DNA of 64,000 nt. Origin: Aquimarina mytili. GTDB taxonomy: Bacteria; Bacteroidota; Bacteroidia; Flavobacteriales; Flavobacteriaceae. A program made the position numbers and the translations under genes. The notes under the pieces are model-generated. The model made no database searches, was not told the DNA's origin, and saw nothing but the letters and a program-made list of their open reading frames with translations. The stretch spans positions 496,001 through 560,000 of the forward strand of contig NZ_JAERQJ010000003.1 in the NCBI RefSeq assembly GCF_016735115.1, in the 5' to 3' direction. Positions 25,975 through 35,355 of the stretch are shown here, piece by piece (within the stretch, counting starts at the first letter, position 1; each line of letters opens with the position of its first letter).

Positions 25975-26823
25975 ATGAAGTCGGATTTTACAGATATATG
26001 CACACTTCTTAACTCTGATAAAAAAGAACAACAATTACAAGGCATCACTCTTACTCTGAAGCATCCCAAGCTAAAAAAAGATATACAGCTTATAGAAGAC
26101 ATCATACAGGAAACCTTCTTTGAGCAATGCTCTAAATGGAGAGCCATTTTTAAAGCGGGTGCCACCTTTTTATCGTATCCAGAAATATTGTTATTAGCTC
26201 TTGAGGATTGGAAACTATATTTTCCCTTAAACGAACCACGAGGCTACACTTCTGAAATTCATAGCTTTCAACATTATACCGCTTATGCAGATCCTTGGTA
26301 TGAGCAAGGTTATTATGATACCCCAGACAATAGAGTGTCTTTTAGGGATCATTTTGGGTATTTTAAAACCGCGCAAGAAAAATATATAGAACGTGTTGCC
26401 GGGTCTAAAAAAGTAACTTCACTTGTTACGTATTCTGGGTTACCCTCAAGCTATGCGAATTTACATGGTGGCATTGATCTCAAAAAATTCAAAAAAATTG
26501 ACATGTATATCCAAAAACTCGAAAATCATCCAAAACGAAAAAAAAATCCATATCAAAAACTTTTGTTTTCAAGAATAGTTCCTTTGCAAAACACTTGGCA
26601 TGGTAAACTATTGGCAAGCTATTGTATAGGCACATCTGAAAATGGTGATATTGAAGCCAAAGAAACCTATAAAAAACTTATTAATAAAGTTGCAAAATCA
26701 TATCTAGTATTTGGTATAGAGACTGTGATTTGTGAATCTGGTGGTATGAGCCTAAAATATGGAACCCCAAATGAATTATTTGCCTATAACCAAGCCTCCT
26801 TGGTTTGGTTGTTAACCCTATGA
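25975..26823 (+). CDS. Conserved-looking cytoplasmic protein of unknown function
   Basis: 282 aa with no signal peptide, membrane helix or motif I recognise. It is rich in aromatic residues (for example YTAYADPWYEQGYYDTPDN) and the predicted fold is mixed alpha/beta. It starts 15 bases after the GYDIA kinase and ends one base before the convergent propeller-like gene, so it is the third gene of the mevalonate operon by position. A link to isoprenoid metabolism is suggested by context only. Codon use looks like its neighbours, so recent transfer is not indicated. Confidence 0.6.
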   Translation: MKSDFTDICTLLNSDKKEQQLQGITLTLKHPKLKKDIQLIEDIIQETFFEQCSKWRAIFKAGATFLSYPEILLLALEDWKLYFPLNEPRGYTSEIHSFQHYTAYADPWYEQGYYDTPDNRVSFRDHFGYFKTAQEKYIERVAGSKKVTSLVTYSGLPSSYANLHGGIDLKKFKKIDMYIQKLENHPKRKKNPYQKLLFSRIVPLQNTWHGKLLASYCIGTSENGDIEAKETYKKLINKVAKSYLVFGIETVICESGGMSLKYGTPNELFAYNQASLVWLLTL

Positions 26824-28320
26824 TCAAACATCTAATCCATAAATACCGATATTCACATCATTTGAAACATACAACTTATCTCCTTTTTCATTAAAGCATA
26901 TGGCATCGATATCGATTTCTATTTCTTGTGTTGTTTTAGTGTCCAAATCTACAACATACAGATAATTAGAATACCCATAACGAGGGTCCCAGGCATCATA
27001 ATGAGTTTGCGGTTTATAATACACCACTTTATTAATATTTTCGGTAAAAAGCGCAGCATGCACTATCTTTTCATTGGTCTCAAATGGATAAATATCGTCA
27101 GTATTACAAAACACTGCTTCTTTTTTCCAAAGATTACCTTTCTTAGTATAGATCAAAATACCATGTTCACTATAATCGGTCGTGTTTTCTTTTTCTAAGC
27201 GATCATCTGCATAAAAAGCATACTTGATATAATCCTCATCCACTGGATTTAGTAATACTAACCGATTACTCTTATTCAAAATTTTGCAGACAATACTCTT
27301 AAAATCATTATGAATAGGGACCGATATTTCCTCTACAGTTTCCCAAGTATCAATATTCTTAATTACTATTTCGTTTTTATCGGCTACTATACATTTATTT
27401 CTGTCATCCTCCAGAACAGAAAGCGCATATATCACCTCTGGCCATTTAGGTGGAGCATTGTTTGTAATATGCACATGTTCTTTTTCTATTGTAAAAGAAT
27501 CTAATGACACCTTTACTACACTTTTCTTTTGATGATCATAAAAAAGAAAAAATGCTTCATCTGCAGAAACATCAATAGCAGTTTTATTATAAAAACGTTT
27601 ATCTAATTCTCCATACCATTGGCTTTGATAATGAAAAACCTGAGTGTCGTTTTTCCAGACAAACACTTCTATTTTTTGTGGTTCATTCCATGTTTGATTA
27701 GGATTCTCTAACGTGTGTTGATACACAGCAACAATGCATCCATTATTACAGATTTTGAGATATTCGCAAGCACTATATTTACATTGCTCTTCTTTATTTA
27801 TTTCTTTTAAAATGACGTGATCATTGGTTACTCTATCAATTTTGATAAAAAAATCAGCATTATCCAAAGAAACCATAACTGCCAATGTTTGCTCATCATC
27901 ATCAACAGCAATAGCCATAATCTTATACTCATCATATGATGATGGGTTGCCTAAAAAATCGTTATACAAATCATGAGCATCCATATTTTTAGATTTATAA
28001 AAATCTGGATTTTCTTGATATGTCCTATATGCTTGGGCTTTAATCAATAAAAAATCATCATAAAAAGGCCTCAAAACAGCAAAACAAGCATACGGACAAG
28101 GCTCATTAGCATCAAGTTTTTTTTGCCAATTATTTGGCATTACTCTAAAGTGATAAGGCCAGAGCGTATCTAACATTTGTTCTACATAGATAAGGGTAGA
28201 TTCTGGTATCTCATTTCCTTCGTTGACATATTCATCTATGGTTTTACAGAAACTATCCCACAACTCATACGTCGGAGTTTCATATATGATGTCATTCAAT
28301 TTGTCTTCTATGTTTTCCAT
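26824..28320 (-). CDS. Cytoplasmic beta-propeller-like protein, unknown function
   Basis: 498 aa without signal peptide. The first 130 residues are helical and acidic. The rest has repeated beta-strand blocks with a WD40-like rhythm (for example IMAIAVDDDEQTLAVMV, IDVSADEAFFLFYD, CFNEKGDKLYVSNDVNIGIY). Such blocks usually form a beta-propeller interaction platform. Several cysteines occur in a cluster (CKYSACEYLKICNNGC). No enzymatic motif was seen. Its stop abuts the stop of the convergent gene with no spacer, and it is separated from odhB by a strong terminator. The function is unknown. Confidence 0.6.
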   Translation of the reverse strand: MENIEDKLNDIIYETPTYELWDSFCKTIDEYVNEGNEIPESTLIYVEQMLDTLWPYHFRVMPNNWQKKLDANEPCPYACFAVLRPFYDDFLLIKAQAYRTYQENPDFYKSKNMDAHDLYNDFLGNPSSYDEYKIMAIAVDDDEQTLAVMVSLDNADFFIKIDRVTNDHVILKEINKEEQCKYSACEYLKICNNGCIVAVYQHTLENPNQTWNEPQKIEVFVWKNDTQVFHYQSQWYGELDKRFYNKTAIDVSADEAFFLFYDHQKKSVVKVSLDSFTIEKEHVHITNNAPPKWPEVIYALSVLEDDRNKCIVADKNEIVIKNIDTWETVEEISVPIHNDFKSIVCKILNKSNRLVLLNPVDEDYIKYAFYADDRLEKENTTDYSEHGILIYTKKGNLWKKEAVFCNTDDIYPFETNEKIVHAALFTENINKVVYYKPQTHYDAWDPRYGYSNYLYVVDLDTKTTQEIEIDIDAICFNEKGDKLYVSNDVNIGIYGLDV

Positions 28321-28410
28321 TTTTTCTTAAGAATAGGCGCTTTGGGGCTCTAAAAATATAAGCAATATTGTATTAAATACTATATGTAATTTATATTACC
28401 TTCTCTAAAT

Positions 28411-28444
28411 AAAAAAACCTCAACGATAAAGTTGAGGTTTTTTT
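28411..28444 (-). terminator. Terminator of the sucA-odhB operon
   Basis: A perfect 14-bp inverted repeat (28411-28424 and 28431-28444; core ACCTCAAC) with a 6-base loop, flanked by A and T runs. It lies 23 bases after the odhB stop on the minus strand and could also work in the other direction. Confidence 0.92.
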
Positions 28445-28466
28445 ACTTCATATATAGAACCCGTTA

Positions 28467-29693
28467 TTATAACTCTAAAGCTCTTGTTACATTATTATCC
28501 ATTAGCAGTTCTACCGGATTTTCTAAGGCTTCTTTTACCGCTACTAAGAATCCTACAGACTCTTTACCGTCGATAATTCTGTGATCATAAGATAGTGCAA
28601 CATACATAATTGGTGCTACAACAATCTGACCATCTCTTACAATTGGACGCTCCACGATATTATGCATTCCTAAAATTGCACTTTGTGGTGGATTAATAAT
28701 TGGTGTAGATAACATACTTCCAAATACACCTCCGTTAGTAATGGTAAACGTACCTCCAGTCATTTCATCAACTGTGATTTGACCTTCGCGTGCTCTAATA
28801 GCCAATCTCTTTACTTCAGACTCTACTCCTCTAAAGCTTAAGTTTTCAGCATTTCTAATTACAGGTACCATAAGCCCTTTAGGTCCAGAAACCGCAATAC
28901 TAATATCCTGAAAATCGTAGGATATCATTTCTTTACCATCAATCATTGAATTTACTGCAGGATACATCTGTAAAGCGCGTACACATGCCAATGTAAAGAA
29001 AGACATGAATCCAAGGCTTACTCCATGTTTACTTTTAAAAGCTTCTTTGTATTGACTACGAAGATCAAAGATAGGTTGCATATCGACTTCGTTAAACGTA
29101 GTAAGCATTGCTGTTTCGTTTTTCACAGAAACCAAACGCTCAGCAACTTTACGACGAAGCATTGATAGTTTTTTGCGTGACTCTCCTCTACCTCCAAGTC
29201 CCGGAGTTCCCATAGAAGGTTTAGCATCTAGTGCATCTGCTTTAGTAATTCTACCATCTCGACCAGTACCCTGTACTTGAGAGGCATCAATCCCTTTTTC
29301 AGCAAGAACCTTTTTAGCTGCCGGAGAAGCAGTACCTGTAGCATAGGTTTCCGTTTTTACAGGAGCAACTGGTGCAGGCGTCTCTACTTTTTTCTCTTCT
29401 GCTTTTGGTGCTTCAGTAACCGGAGCAGGTTTAGAATCTCCTCCTTCTGGTTTTGCAGCATCGGTATCAATAAGACAAACTACTTGTCCTACTGCAACAG
29501 CATCACCTTCTTCTGCCATTAGTGTGATAACACCACTTGCTTCGGCAGGCAACTCTAATGTTGCTTTATCACTATCCACCTCGGCAATTGCCTGATCTTT
29601 TTCAACATAATCACCAGACTCAACAAGCCATTGAGCTATTTCTACTTCTGTAATAGATTCTCCCGGTGATGGGACTTTCATTTCTAAAGCCAT
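28467..29693 (-). CDS. odhB: 2-oxoglutarate dehydrogenase E2 (dihydrolipoamide succinyltransferase)
   Basis: 408 aa. An N-terminal lipoyl domain (1-77) carries the lipoylated Lys43 in [14 protein letters not shown]. An Ala/Pro/Glu-rich linker follows, then a peripheral-subunit-binding domain (about 120-160, [17 protein letters not shown]). The catalytic acyltransferase domain is closed by [11 protein letters not shown], with the active-site histidine. It transfers the succinyl group from lipoamide to CoA in the TCA cycle. It lies 65 bases after sucA on the same strand, so E1 and E2 form an operon. The E3 gene (lpd) is not in the window. Confidence 0.95.
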   Translation of the reverse strand: MALEMKVPSPGESITEVEIAQWLVESGDYVEKDQAIAEVDSDKATLELPAEASGVITLMAEEGDAVAVGQVVCLIDTDAAKPEGGDSKPAPVTEAPKAEEKKVETPAPVAPVKTETYATGTASPAAKKVLAEKGIDASQVQGTGRDGRITKADALDAKPSMGTPGLGGRGESRKKLSMLRRKVAERLVSVKNETAMLTTFNEVDMQPIFDLRSQYKEAFKSKHGVSLGFMSFFTLACVRALQMYPAVNSMIDGKEMISYDFQDISIAVSGPKGLMVPVIRNAENLSFRGVESEVKRLAIRAREGQITVDEMTGGTFTITNGGVFGSMLSTPIINPPQSAILGMHNIVERPIVRDGQIVVAPIMYVALSYDHRIIDGKESVGFLVAVKEALENPVELLMDNNVTRALEL

Positions 29694-29758
29694 AATTCTG
29701 AATTTATCCTTTGTACAATTTCCTTTGGAAATCCGTTACTTATAGTTATTTATTTTAT

Positions 29759-32533
29759 TTATCGTTTCTGATTATCTTTTGTTTTGTCAAAAACAAAATC
29801 AATTACTTCTTGATGTCTTCGTTTAGATCTCGTTGCACTACCTGCAGCCGGGGCTCCATATGGCCTTCTACTTGCAAATCTAAAACTTTTTGCATCATCA
29901 TAATGCATTAGCATATGACTTAAAGCTCCCATATTGCGAGGTTCTTCTTGCGCCCAAACCACATCTTCAGCTTTGTATTTTTTAATAATTTTATCCATTT
30001 CTGAAACCGGAAGTGGAAACAACTGTTCAAGACGAACCAAGGCTACATCTTTTCTACCCTGTTTTTCTTTTTCTTCCAGAAGATCATAATAAAATTTACC
30101 AGTACAAAAAACCAATGACTTTACATCTTTTGCCTTGGCATCTGCATCATCGATCACCGTTTGAAAACTTCCTGATGTAAATTCTTTAACTGAAGAAAGT
30201 ACTTTTGGATGACGCAATAAACTTTTTGGAGTAAATACCACTAAAGGTTTACGATATTTTGCTTTCATTTGTCTACGAAGTAAATGGAACATGTTTGCAG
30301 GTGTAGTCACATCGGCAACATACATATTATCTTTGGCACATAACTGAAGATAACGTTCCATTCTACCTGAAGAATGTTCTGCCCCCTGCCCTTCATAACC
30401 ATGTGGCAATAGCATCACTAACCCGTTCTGTAACTTCCATTTATCCTCTGCAGACGAAATGTATTGATCCATCATGATCTGGGCTCCATTACTAAAATCT
30501 CCAAACTGTGCTTCCCAAATCGTTAGTGTATCTGGACTTGCCATGGCATACCCATAATCAAATCCTACTACTCCATATTCTGAAAGCAGAGAGTTGTAAA
30601 TATAAAAATCACCCTGATCTCCATTAAGATTATTGAGTAAAACAACTTCTTCTTCGCTATCTTCAACCTTAACCACAGCATGTCTATGAGAAAAGGTCCC
30701 TCTTTCTACATCTTGTCCACTCATACGCACATCATACCCTTCTTTCAACAAAGATCCGTACGCCAATAATTCTCCCATAGCCCAATCTAGTTGATCATTT
30801 TCAAAAAACATTTTATGCCTTTGATCAATCAATCGTTCAATTTTTCTAAGGAATTTCTTATCTGAAGGAAGCTTAGTAATCACTTCAGCTATTTCAGTCA
30901 ATTTATTTTTAGGATATGTGGTATCAACCACCTCCATCATTTCATCTTCTTGCACTCGTTCAAAACCAGCCCATTCATCTTGCATAAATGGAGTGATGAT
31001 GGTTTTTTCAAGTTTACGAGAATCTTCTAATTCTTCTTCAAGCGAAGCTTTATAGTCTTTTTCAAGTTTTGTAACATACTCCTTATCGATAATACCATCT
31101 GCGATTAATTTATCGGCGTAGATATCTCTTGGATTTTTATGTTTTGCAATCGCTTTATATAATTTTGGTTGTGTAAAACGTGGTTCATCACCTTCATTAT
31201 GACCATATTTACGGTACCCTAACAAATCAATAAACACATCTCGCTTAAAAGTCATTCTAAAATCCAATGCAAAATTAGCCGCATGTACTACCGCCTCTGC
31301 ATCATCAGCATTAACATGCAATACTGGTGATAAGGTTACCTTACCGACATCAGTACAATATGTAGAGGATCTTGCATCCAAATAATTTGTTGTAAACCCA
31401 ATTTGGTTATTTACAACTATATGTATGGTTCCTCCTGTTTTATATCCATCAAGCTTAGCCATTTGAACAATTTCATAGACTAATCCTTGACCAGCAATAG
31501 CCGCATCACCATGCACTACTATAGGTAGTACTGCGGATGTGTTTTCTTGATAATGACGATCTTGTTTTGCTCTTGTAATACCTTCAACTACCGCACCAAC
31601 AGTTTCCAAATGTGATGGATTAGGCGCAATATTCATGTTGATATCTTTACCAGAATCTGTTTTTCGTTTTGAGGTCCAACCCAAATGGTATTTCACATCT
31701 CCATCAAAAACAGCTTCTTCATAATCTTTACCATCAAACTCACTAAAAATATCTTTAGGACTTTTTCCAAATATATTGGTAAGGGTACTTAAACGACCAC
31801 GATGAGCCATCCCCATTACAAATTCTTTTACGCCCAGATCAGCTGCTTTTTCTACCAATGCATCCAATGCTGGGATAAGTGATTCCCCACCTTCGAGTGA
31901 AAATCGTTTTTGCCCAACATATTTGGTATGCAAAAAACTCTCAAACGAAACCGCCTGATTTAGTTTTTTAAGAATGTGTTTTTTCTGATCTGCAGAGAAT
32001 TTTGTTCTATTGGTATTGAAGTTCACTCTGGACTGGATCCATTCGCGCTCTTCGGGATTACGAATATACATATACTCTATACCTATAGAATCACAATAGA
32101 TTTGCTCTAAATGAACAACAATATTACTAAGCGTATTAGGGCCAATCCCAATAATCTCTCCGGCACTAAAAACGGTATTAAGATCTGCTTGACTTAACCC
32201 AAAATTTTCTATAGCTAGTGTAGGAGTATATTTTCTTCTTTCTCTAACTGGATTAGTTTTGGTAAACAAATGCCCCCTGGTTCTATAAGCATCTATTAAA
32301 CGAACCACCTGAAATTCTTTTTGTACACTTTCAGGAACAGCCGTCGTTCCACCAGATTCTTTTTCAACATAAATGGTATCAGCTGCACCATTAGCGTTTT
32401 CCAGACCAAAGTCAAATCCTTGAAAAAAAGCCCTCCAACTTGGCTCTACGCTATCGGGGCTTTGTAAATATTGATCATATAACTCTGCAAAAAATGCGGT
32501 ATGAGCCGCATTCAAAAATGAATATTTATCCAT
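29759..32533 (-). CDS. sucA: 2-oxoglutarate dehydrogenase E1 component
   Basis: 924 aa, close to the usual length. The N-terminal segment (FLNAAHTAFFAELYDQYLQS) is the E2-binding type start. Thiamine-diphosphate-binding and substrate motifs include GMAHRGRLSTLTN, HGDAAIAGQG and the YKTGGTIHIVVNNQIGFTT segment. It decarboxylates 2-oxoglutarate and passes the succinyl group to the lipoyl domain of OdhB, encoded next. A -7-like box (TAttTTTG, minus strand, 32573-32580) lies about 40 bases before the start, but its TTG partner is 24 bases away, slightly beyond the optimum. Confidence 0.96.
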   Translation of the reverse strand: MDKYSFLNAAHTAFFAELYDQYLQSPDSVEPSWRAFFQGFDFGLENANGAADTIYVEKESGGTTAVPESVQKEFQVVRLIDAYRTRGHLFTKTNPVRERRKYTPTLAIENFGLSQADLNTVFSAGEIIGIGPNTLSNIVVHLEQIYCDSIGIEYMYIRNPEEREWIQSRVNFNTNRTKFSADQKKHILKKLNQAVSFESFLHTKYVGQKRFSLEGGESLIPALDALVEKAADLGVKEFVMGMAHRGRLSTLTNIFGKSPKDIFSEFDGKDYEEAVFDGDVKYHLGWTSKRKTDSGKDINMNIAPNPSHLETVGAVVEGITRAKQDRHYQENTSAVLPIVVHGDAAIAGQGLVYEIVQMAKLDGYKTGGTIHIVVNNQIGFTTNYLDARSSTYCTDVGKVTLSPVLHVNADDAEAVVHAANFALDFRMTFKRDVFIDLLGYRKYGHNEGDEPRFTQPKLYKAIAKHKNPRDIYADKLIADGIIDKEYVTKLEKDYKASLEEELEDSRKLEKTIITPFMQDEWAGFERVQEDEMMEVVDTTYPKNKLTEIAEVITKLPSDKKFLRKIERLIDQRHKMFFENDQLDWAMGELLAYGSLLKEGYDVRMSGQDVERGTFSHRHAVVKVEDSEEEVVLLNNLNGDQGDFYIYNSLLSEYGVVGFDYGYAMASPDTLTIWEAQFGDFSNGAQIMMDQYISSAEDKWKLQNGLVMLLPHGYEGQGAEHSSGRMERYLQLCAKDNMYVADVTTPANMFHLLRRQMKAKYRKPLVVFTPKSLLRHPKVLSSVKEFTSGSFQTVIDDADAKAKDVKSLVFCTGKFYYDLLEEKEKQGRKDVALVRLEQLFPLPVSEMDKIIKKYKAEDVVWAQEEPRNMGALSHMLMHYDDAKSFRFASRRPYGAPAAGSATRSKRRHQEVIDFVFDKTKDNQKR

Positions 32534-32647
32534 ATGTAAGCATTCAATTGTCTTTATTATGACAAAACGCTACAAAAATACAACAATTACAATATATTGA
32601 ACATCAAAATATTTATATTTATCTCATAATTTTTTAGAAATTTAACA

Positions 32648-33181
32648 ATGAAAGTATTTACTCCTCAAAATATTTTGGTCTTAACCTTACTATTTTTGGT
32701 ATTCTTCTCACTTCAGAAAGGATATTCTCAAAGTGATGAACCCGGTATTAAATTTGGAGGAAGTTTAAATGTTGGTTTTACTAATAACAGACTAAATATC
32801 GCTATAGCTCCTGCTGCCATCTATCAGTTTAATGAATGGTTTGGTGGTGGAGTAGGATTAAACTTTGGTTACAGTAGTTTTGAAAACGATGCCTTAAATC
32901 AGGAAAGCACCAGCACAAATTATGGCGGAAGTGTTATTACGCTGTTCAGTCCTTTTCCAGAGTTACAGCTTTCTGCAGAGTTTGAAGAAATGGGAGTTAG
33001 CAGAACAACAAAAATTGCTGGAGAAAAATTTACTGATGACTATTGGTACCCCGCTTTGTTTGTAGGTGCTGGATACAGAACAGGGCCTGTTAGCGTTGGA
33101 CTGAGGTATGATCTTTTATACGATGATCAGAAAAGTATTTATGGTAGTGCTTATGCCCCTTTTGTAAGAGTATTTTTCTAA
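32648..33181 (+). CDS. Small outer-membrane beta-barrel protein
   Basis: 177 aa. Signal peptide (about 1-28, ending KGYSQ). The mature part consists of alternating hydrophobic beta-strands with aromatic girdles (for example GGGVGLNFGYSSF, VGLRYDLLYDD) and ends in FVRVFF, as expected for an eight-stranded or similar outer-membrane barrel. Divergent from sucA. Orthologues next to sucA are often labelled alpha-ketoglutarate decarboxylase in databases; nothing in this protein supports an enzymatic role and that name is probably a transfer error from its neighbour. Function unknown. Confidence 0.75.
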   Translation: MKVFTPQNILVLTLLFLVFFSLQKGYSQSDEPGIKFGGSLNVGFTNNRLNIAIAPAAIYQFNEWFGGGVGLNFGYSSFENDALNQESTSTNYGGSVITLFSPFPELQLSAEFEEMGVSRTTKIAGEKFTDDYWYPALFVGAGYRTGPVSVGLRYDLLYDDQKSIYGSAYAPFVRVFF

Positions 33182-33200
33182 GAAGCGTTCGATTTGAGTT

Positions 33201-33557
33201 TTATAATCGATTTCTGTAAGACACTTTTTCCCATTCTCTTTTTAAGATCAAATATGTTGAATATACCGCTATATCTTCTACTTTTTCTGATGTAAAGCTT
33301 CTGAGATCAGTCTCCGATACATCAATTGCATATAATAGATTTAGATATGCATTAAAGGCATGTTGTAATCTATACAGGAGTAGATCATTTAAAGCAACAA
33401 CAAGATCTTTAATCTGAATTTTTGGATCGATTTGATATTCTATTCCCGCACGATTGATATCCTTTTCGAGTTGACGAAGTAATTCTGGATATACATTAGA
33501 ATTATTAACCTGAGTAATTAGGTTATCTATTAACGTGATATGGTATTCTTCAGACAC
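33201..33557 (-). CDS. Small helical protein coupled to polyprenyl synthetase
   Basis: 118 aa from a GTG start at 33555-33557 that overlaps the polyprenyl synthetase stop by eight bases, so it is translationally coupled. No signal peptide or membrane segment; mainly helical with many Leu and Tyr. A distant similarity to the C-terminal half of TetR-type proteins is possible but there is no DNA-binding domain. Function unknown; context suggests a helper or regulator of prenyl-diphosphate synthesis. Confidence 0.6.
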   Translation of the reverse strand: MSEEYHITLIDNLITQVNNSNVYPELLRQLEKDINRAGIEYQIDPKIQIKDLVVALNDLLLYRLQHAFNAYLNLLYAIDVSETDLRSFTSEKVEDIAVYSTYLILKREWEKVSYRNRL

Positions 33558-34530
33558 TTCTATTCATTAAATTCTCTCCAAAAAGGCGTAACAATGATTT
33601 TTTCTCTTCAGAAATATCGAGTTTATCAAGTGTTAAAAATGCTTTTTGAGTATATAATTCAATCTCACTTCTTGTTGCTTTTTTAGCGCCTGTTGTTTCA
33701 AAAAACTGCTTTACGGTACTTATCTTTTCTGTAGGATCCTCAGGATTAAGAGAAAACAGCCCTTGTAACTGTTTTTTCTCGTCATCAGACGCAAATTCTA
33801 ATGCTTTAAGGTATAAAAAAGTTTTTTTATTCTCAATGATGTCACCTCCCACTTGTTTCCCAAATGTTTTTGGATCTCCAAATGCATCTAAGTAATCATC
33901 CTGTAGTTGAAATGCTAACCCAAGTAACCTTCCAAAATCATAAATCGAGGCCGTACAATTTTCTGAAGCATCGGCCACTATAGCCCCCATTTTTAAAGCT
34001 GCTCCAACCAAAACTGCTGTTTTATACTCAATCATTTTTATATACTCAGGAATTGTAACATCATCCCTGGTCTCAAAATCGATATCATATTGTTGTCCTT
34101 CGCATACTTCAATAGCCGTTTTTGTAAACAGTTTTGCCAATTCTTTAAACGTTTCTCCATCATAATTCTCAAACAGCTGATATGCATTAATAAGCATGGC
34201 ATCCCCAGAGAGAATTCCTGTATTAACATCCCACTTTTCATGTACTGTTTCTTTACCTCTGCGAAGGGGAGCATCATCCATAATATCATCATGAATTAAT
34301 GAAAAATTATGAAAAACTTCAACCGCCAAAGCTGCATCTAAAGCTTCCTTATAAGAGCCTCCAAAAATTTCTGCTGCCATCAATACAAGGGTGGGACGTA
34401 AACGTTTTCCGCCAAGGCTCAGAATATAAGAAATGGGTTCATAAAGGTTTTTGGGTTCTTTGGTCGTATTCTTTTGTGATAAGTATTCTAAAAAATACCC
34501 TTGATAATCAGATATTGTATGCACAGTCAA
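33550..34530 (-). CDS. Polyprenyl (E-type isoprenyl) diphosphate synthase
   Basis: 326 aa. Both aspartate-rich motifs of trans-prenyl synthases are present: the first as HDDIMDDAPLRRGK and the second as QLQDDYLDAFGD. They bind the allylic diphosphate through magnesium. The enzyme elongates DMAPP or FPP with isopentenyl diphosphate units. Residues just before the first motif (EVFHNFSLIHDD) are consistent with a short- or medium-chain enzyme (farnesyl or geranylgeranyl type), but the chain length cannot be settled by eye. It complements the mevalonate genes about 8 kb upstream and is followed by the overlapping small gene. Confidence 0.92.
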   Translation of the reverse strand: MTVHTISDYQGYFLEYLSQKNTTKEPKNLYEPISYILSLGGKRLRPTLVLMAAEIFGGSYKEALDAALAVEVFHNFSLIHDDIMDDAPLRRGKETVHEKWDVNTGILSGDAMLINAYQLFENYDGETFKELAKLFTKTAIEVCEGQQYDIDFETRDDVTIPEYIKMIEYKTAVLVGAALKMGAIVADASENCTASIYDFGRLLGLAFQLQDDYLDAFGDPKTFGKQVGGDIIENKKTFLYLKALEFASDDEKKQLQGLFSLNPEDPTEKISTVKQFFETTGAKKATRSEIELYTQKAFLTLDKLDISEEKKSLLRLFGENLMNRSV

Positions 34531-34683
34531 ATTTTTAGGCTAAGGTAAAATAAAAATTGAGATCTTAATTTCATTTTTTTGTCCAAAAATTTATACCCTA
34601 TACGTCTTAGTACTAGTTTACATATAGAGAAGTAACATTATCCCCTTTTTTAATATAACAGTGTTAAATAAATGTAAAACTTA

Positions 34684-34724
34684 GGAAACTTTTACTGTTT
34701 TTTTAGTTTCCGTGTGTACATTTG
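34684..34724 (+). promoter_or_regulatory. Promoter with overlapping inverted-repeat operator for the efflux operon
   Basis: TACATTTG at 34717-34724 matches the TAnnTTTG -7 box, 30 bases before the tetR ATG. Directly upstream is an inverted repeat GGAAACT (34684-34690) and AGTTTCC (34705-34711), 28 bases overall, a size and position suited to a TetR-family dimer pair blocking polymerase. No clean TTG is found at the -33 site; ACTG occupies it. Confidence 0.55.
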
Positions 34725-34753
34725 CCTTCAATATAATTGTAAGTACCCCAATA

Positions 34754-35350
34754 ATGAAGGAAAAAATAGTTGAAAAAGCTAATGATATGTTTTTGAGCTT
34801 TGGTTTTAAGAGCGTTACCATGGATGATCTTGCTTCTGAAATGGGAATTTCTAAAAAAACAATTTATGCTCATTTCCAAAATAAAACCAAATTAGTTGAA
34901 GCAACAACGCATCATCTTTTTTGTAAAATAAATGATGGAATTAATGCCATTTTAGGAGAAAGTTTAGACCCCATTGAAGAGTTATATGCAATCAAGACTT
35001 TTGTAATGCATCATCTGAAAAATGAGAAAACAGCTCCTTTGCATCAATTAGAAAAATATTACCCCAAAATACATCAAGGCCTAAAATCAAAACAATTTGA
35101 AGTTTTTCAGGATTGTGTTGTAGACAACCTAAAAAGAGGGATCGATAAAGGTGTATTTAGAAAAAATATAGATATCGAGTTTATATCCAGAATCTATTTT
35201 ATAGGGACAAACGGGATTAAGGATAAAAATATGTTTCCGGATCAAATCTTTCCGGTTGCAAAACTTATGGATGATTATTTAGAGTATCACATTTTAGGAA
35301 TCACCACAGAAAAAGGACGTACAATTTTAAACAATCTTATAAAAGAATAA
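34754..35350 (+). CDS. TetR/AcrR family transcriptional regulator
   Basis: 198 aa from ATG 34754. An upstream in-frame ATG at 34712 would place the -7 box inside the coding region, so it was rejected. The N-terminal helix-turn-helix (about 20-45) reads MDDLASEMGISKKTIYAHFQ followed by NKTKLV, a typical TetR DNA-binding domain. The C-terminal helical domain is a ligand-binding and dimerisation region. It is the first gene of an efflux operon: the TolC-like gene starts five bases later. It probably represses its own operon via the inverted repeat overlapping the promoter. The inducer is unknown. Confidence 0.9.
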   Translation: MKEKIVEKANDMFLSFGFKSVTMDDLASEMGISKKTIYAHFQNKTKLVEATTHHLFCKINDGINAILGESLDPIEELYAIKTFVMHHLKNEKTAPLHQLEKYYPKIHQGLKSKQFEVFQDCVVDNLKRGIDKGVFRKNIDIEFISRIYFIGTNGIKDKNMFPDQIFPVAKLMDDYLEYHILGITTEKGRTILNNLIKE

Positions 35351-35355
35351 TACAT

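Noticed and set aside
26824..28320. WD40 assignment for the propeller-like protein
   Set aside because: The strand pattern suggests a propeller but no clear WD or GH dipeptides recur, so only a general propeller-like label is used.
34712..34753. Longer start for the TetR regulator
   Set aside because: The added 14 codons contain the -7 box and do not resemble TetR N-termini.
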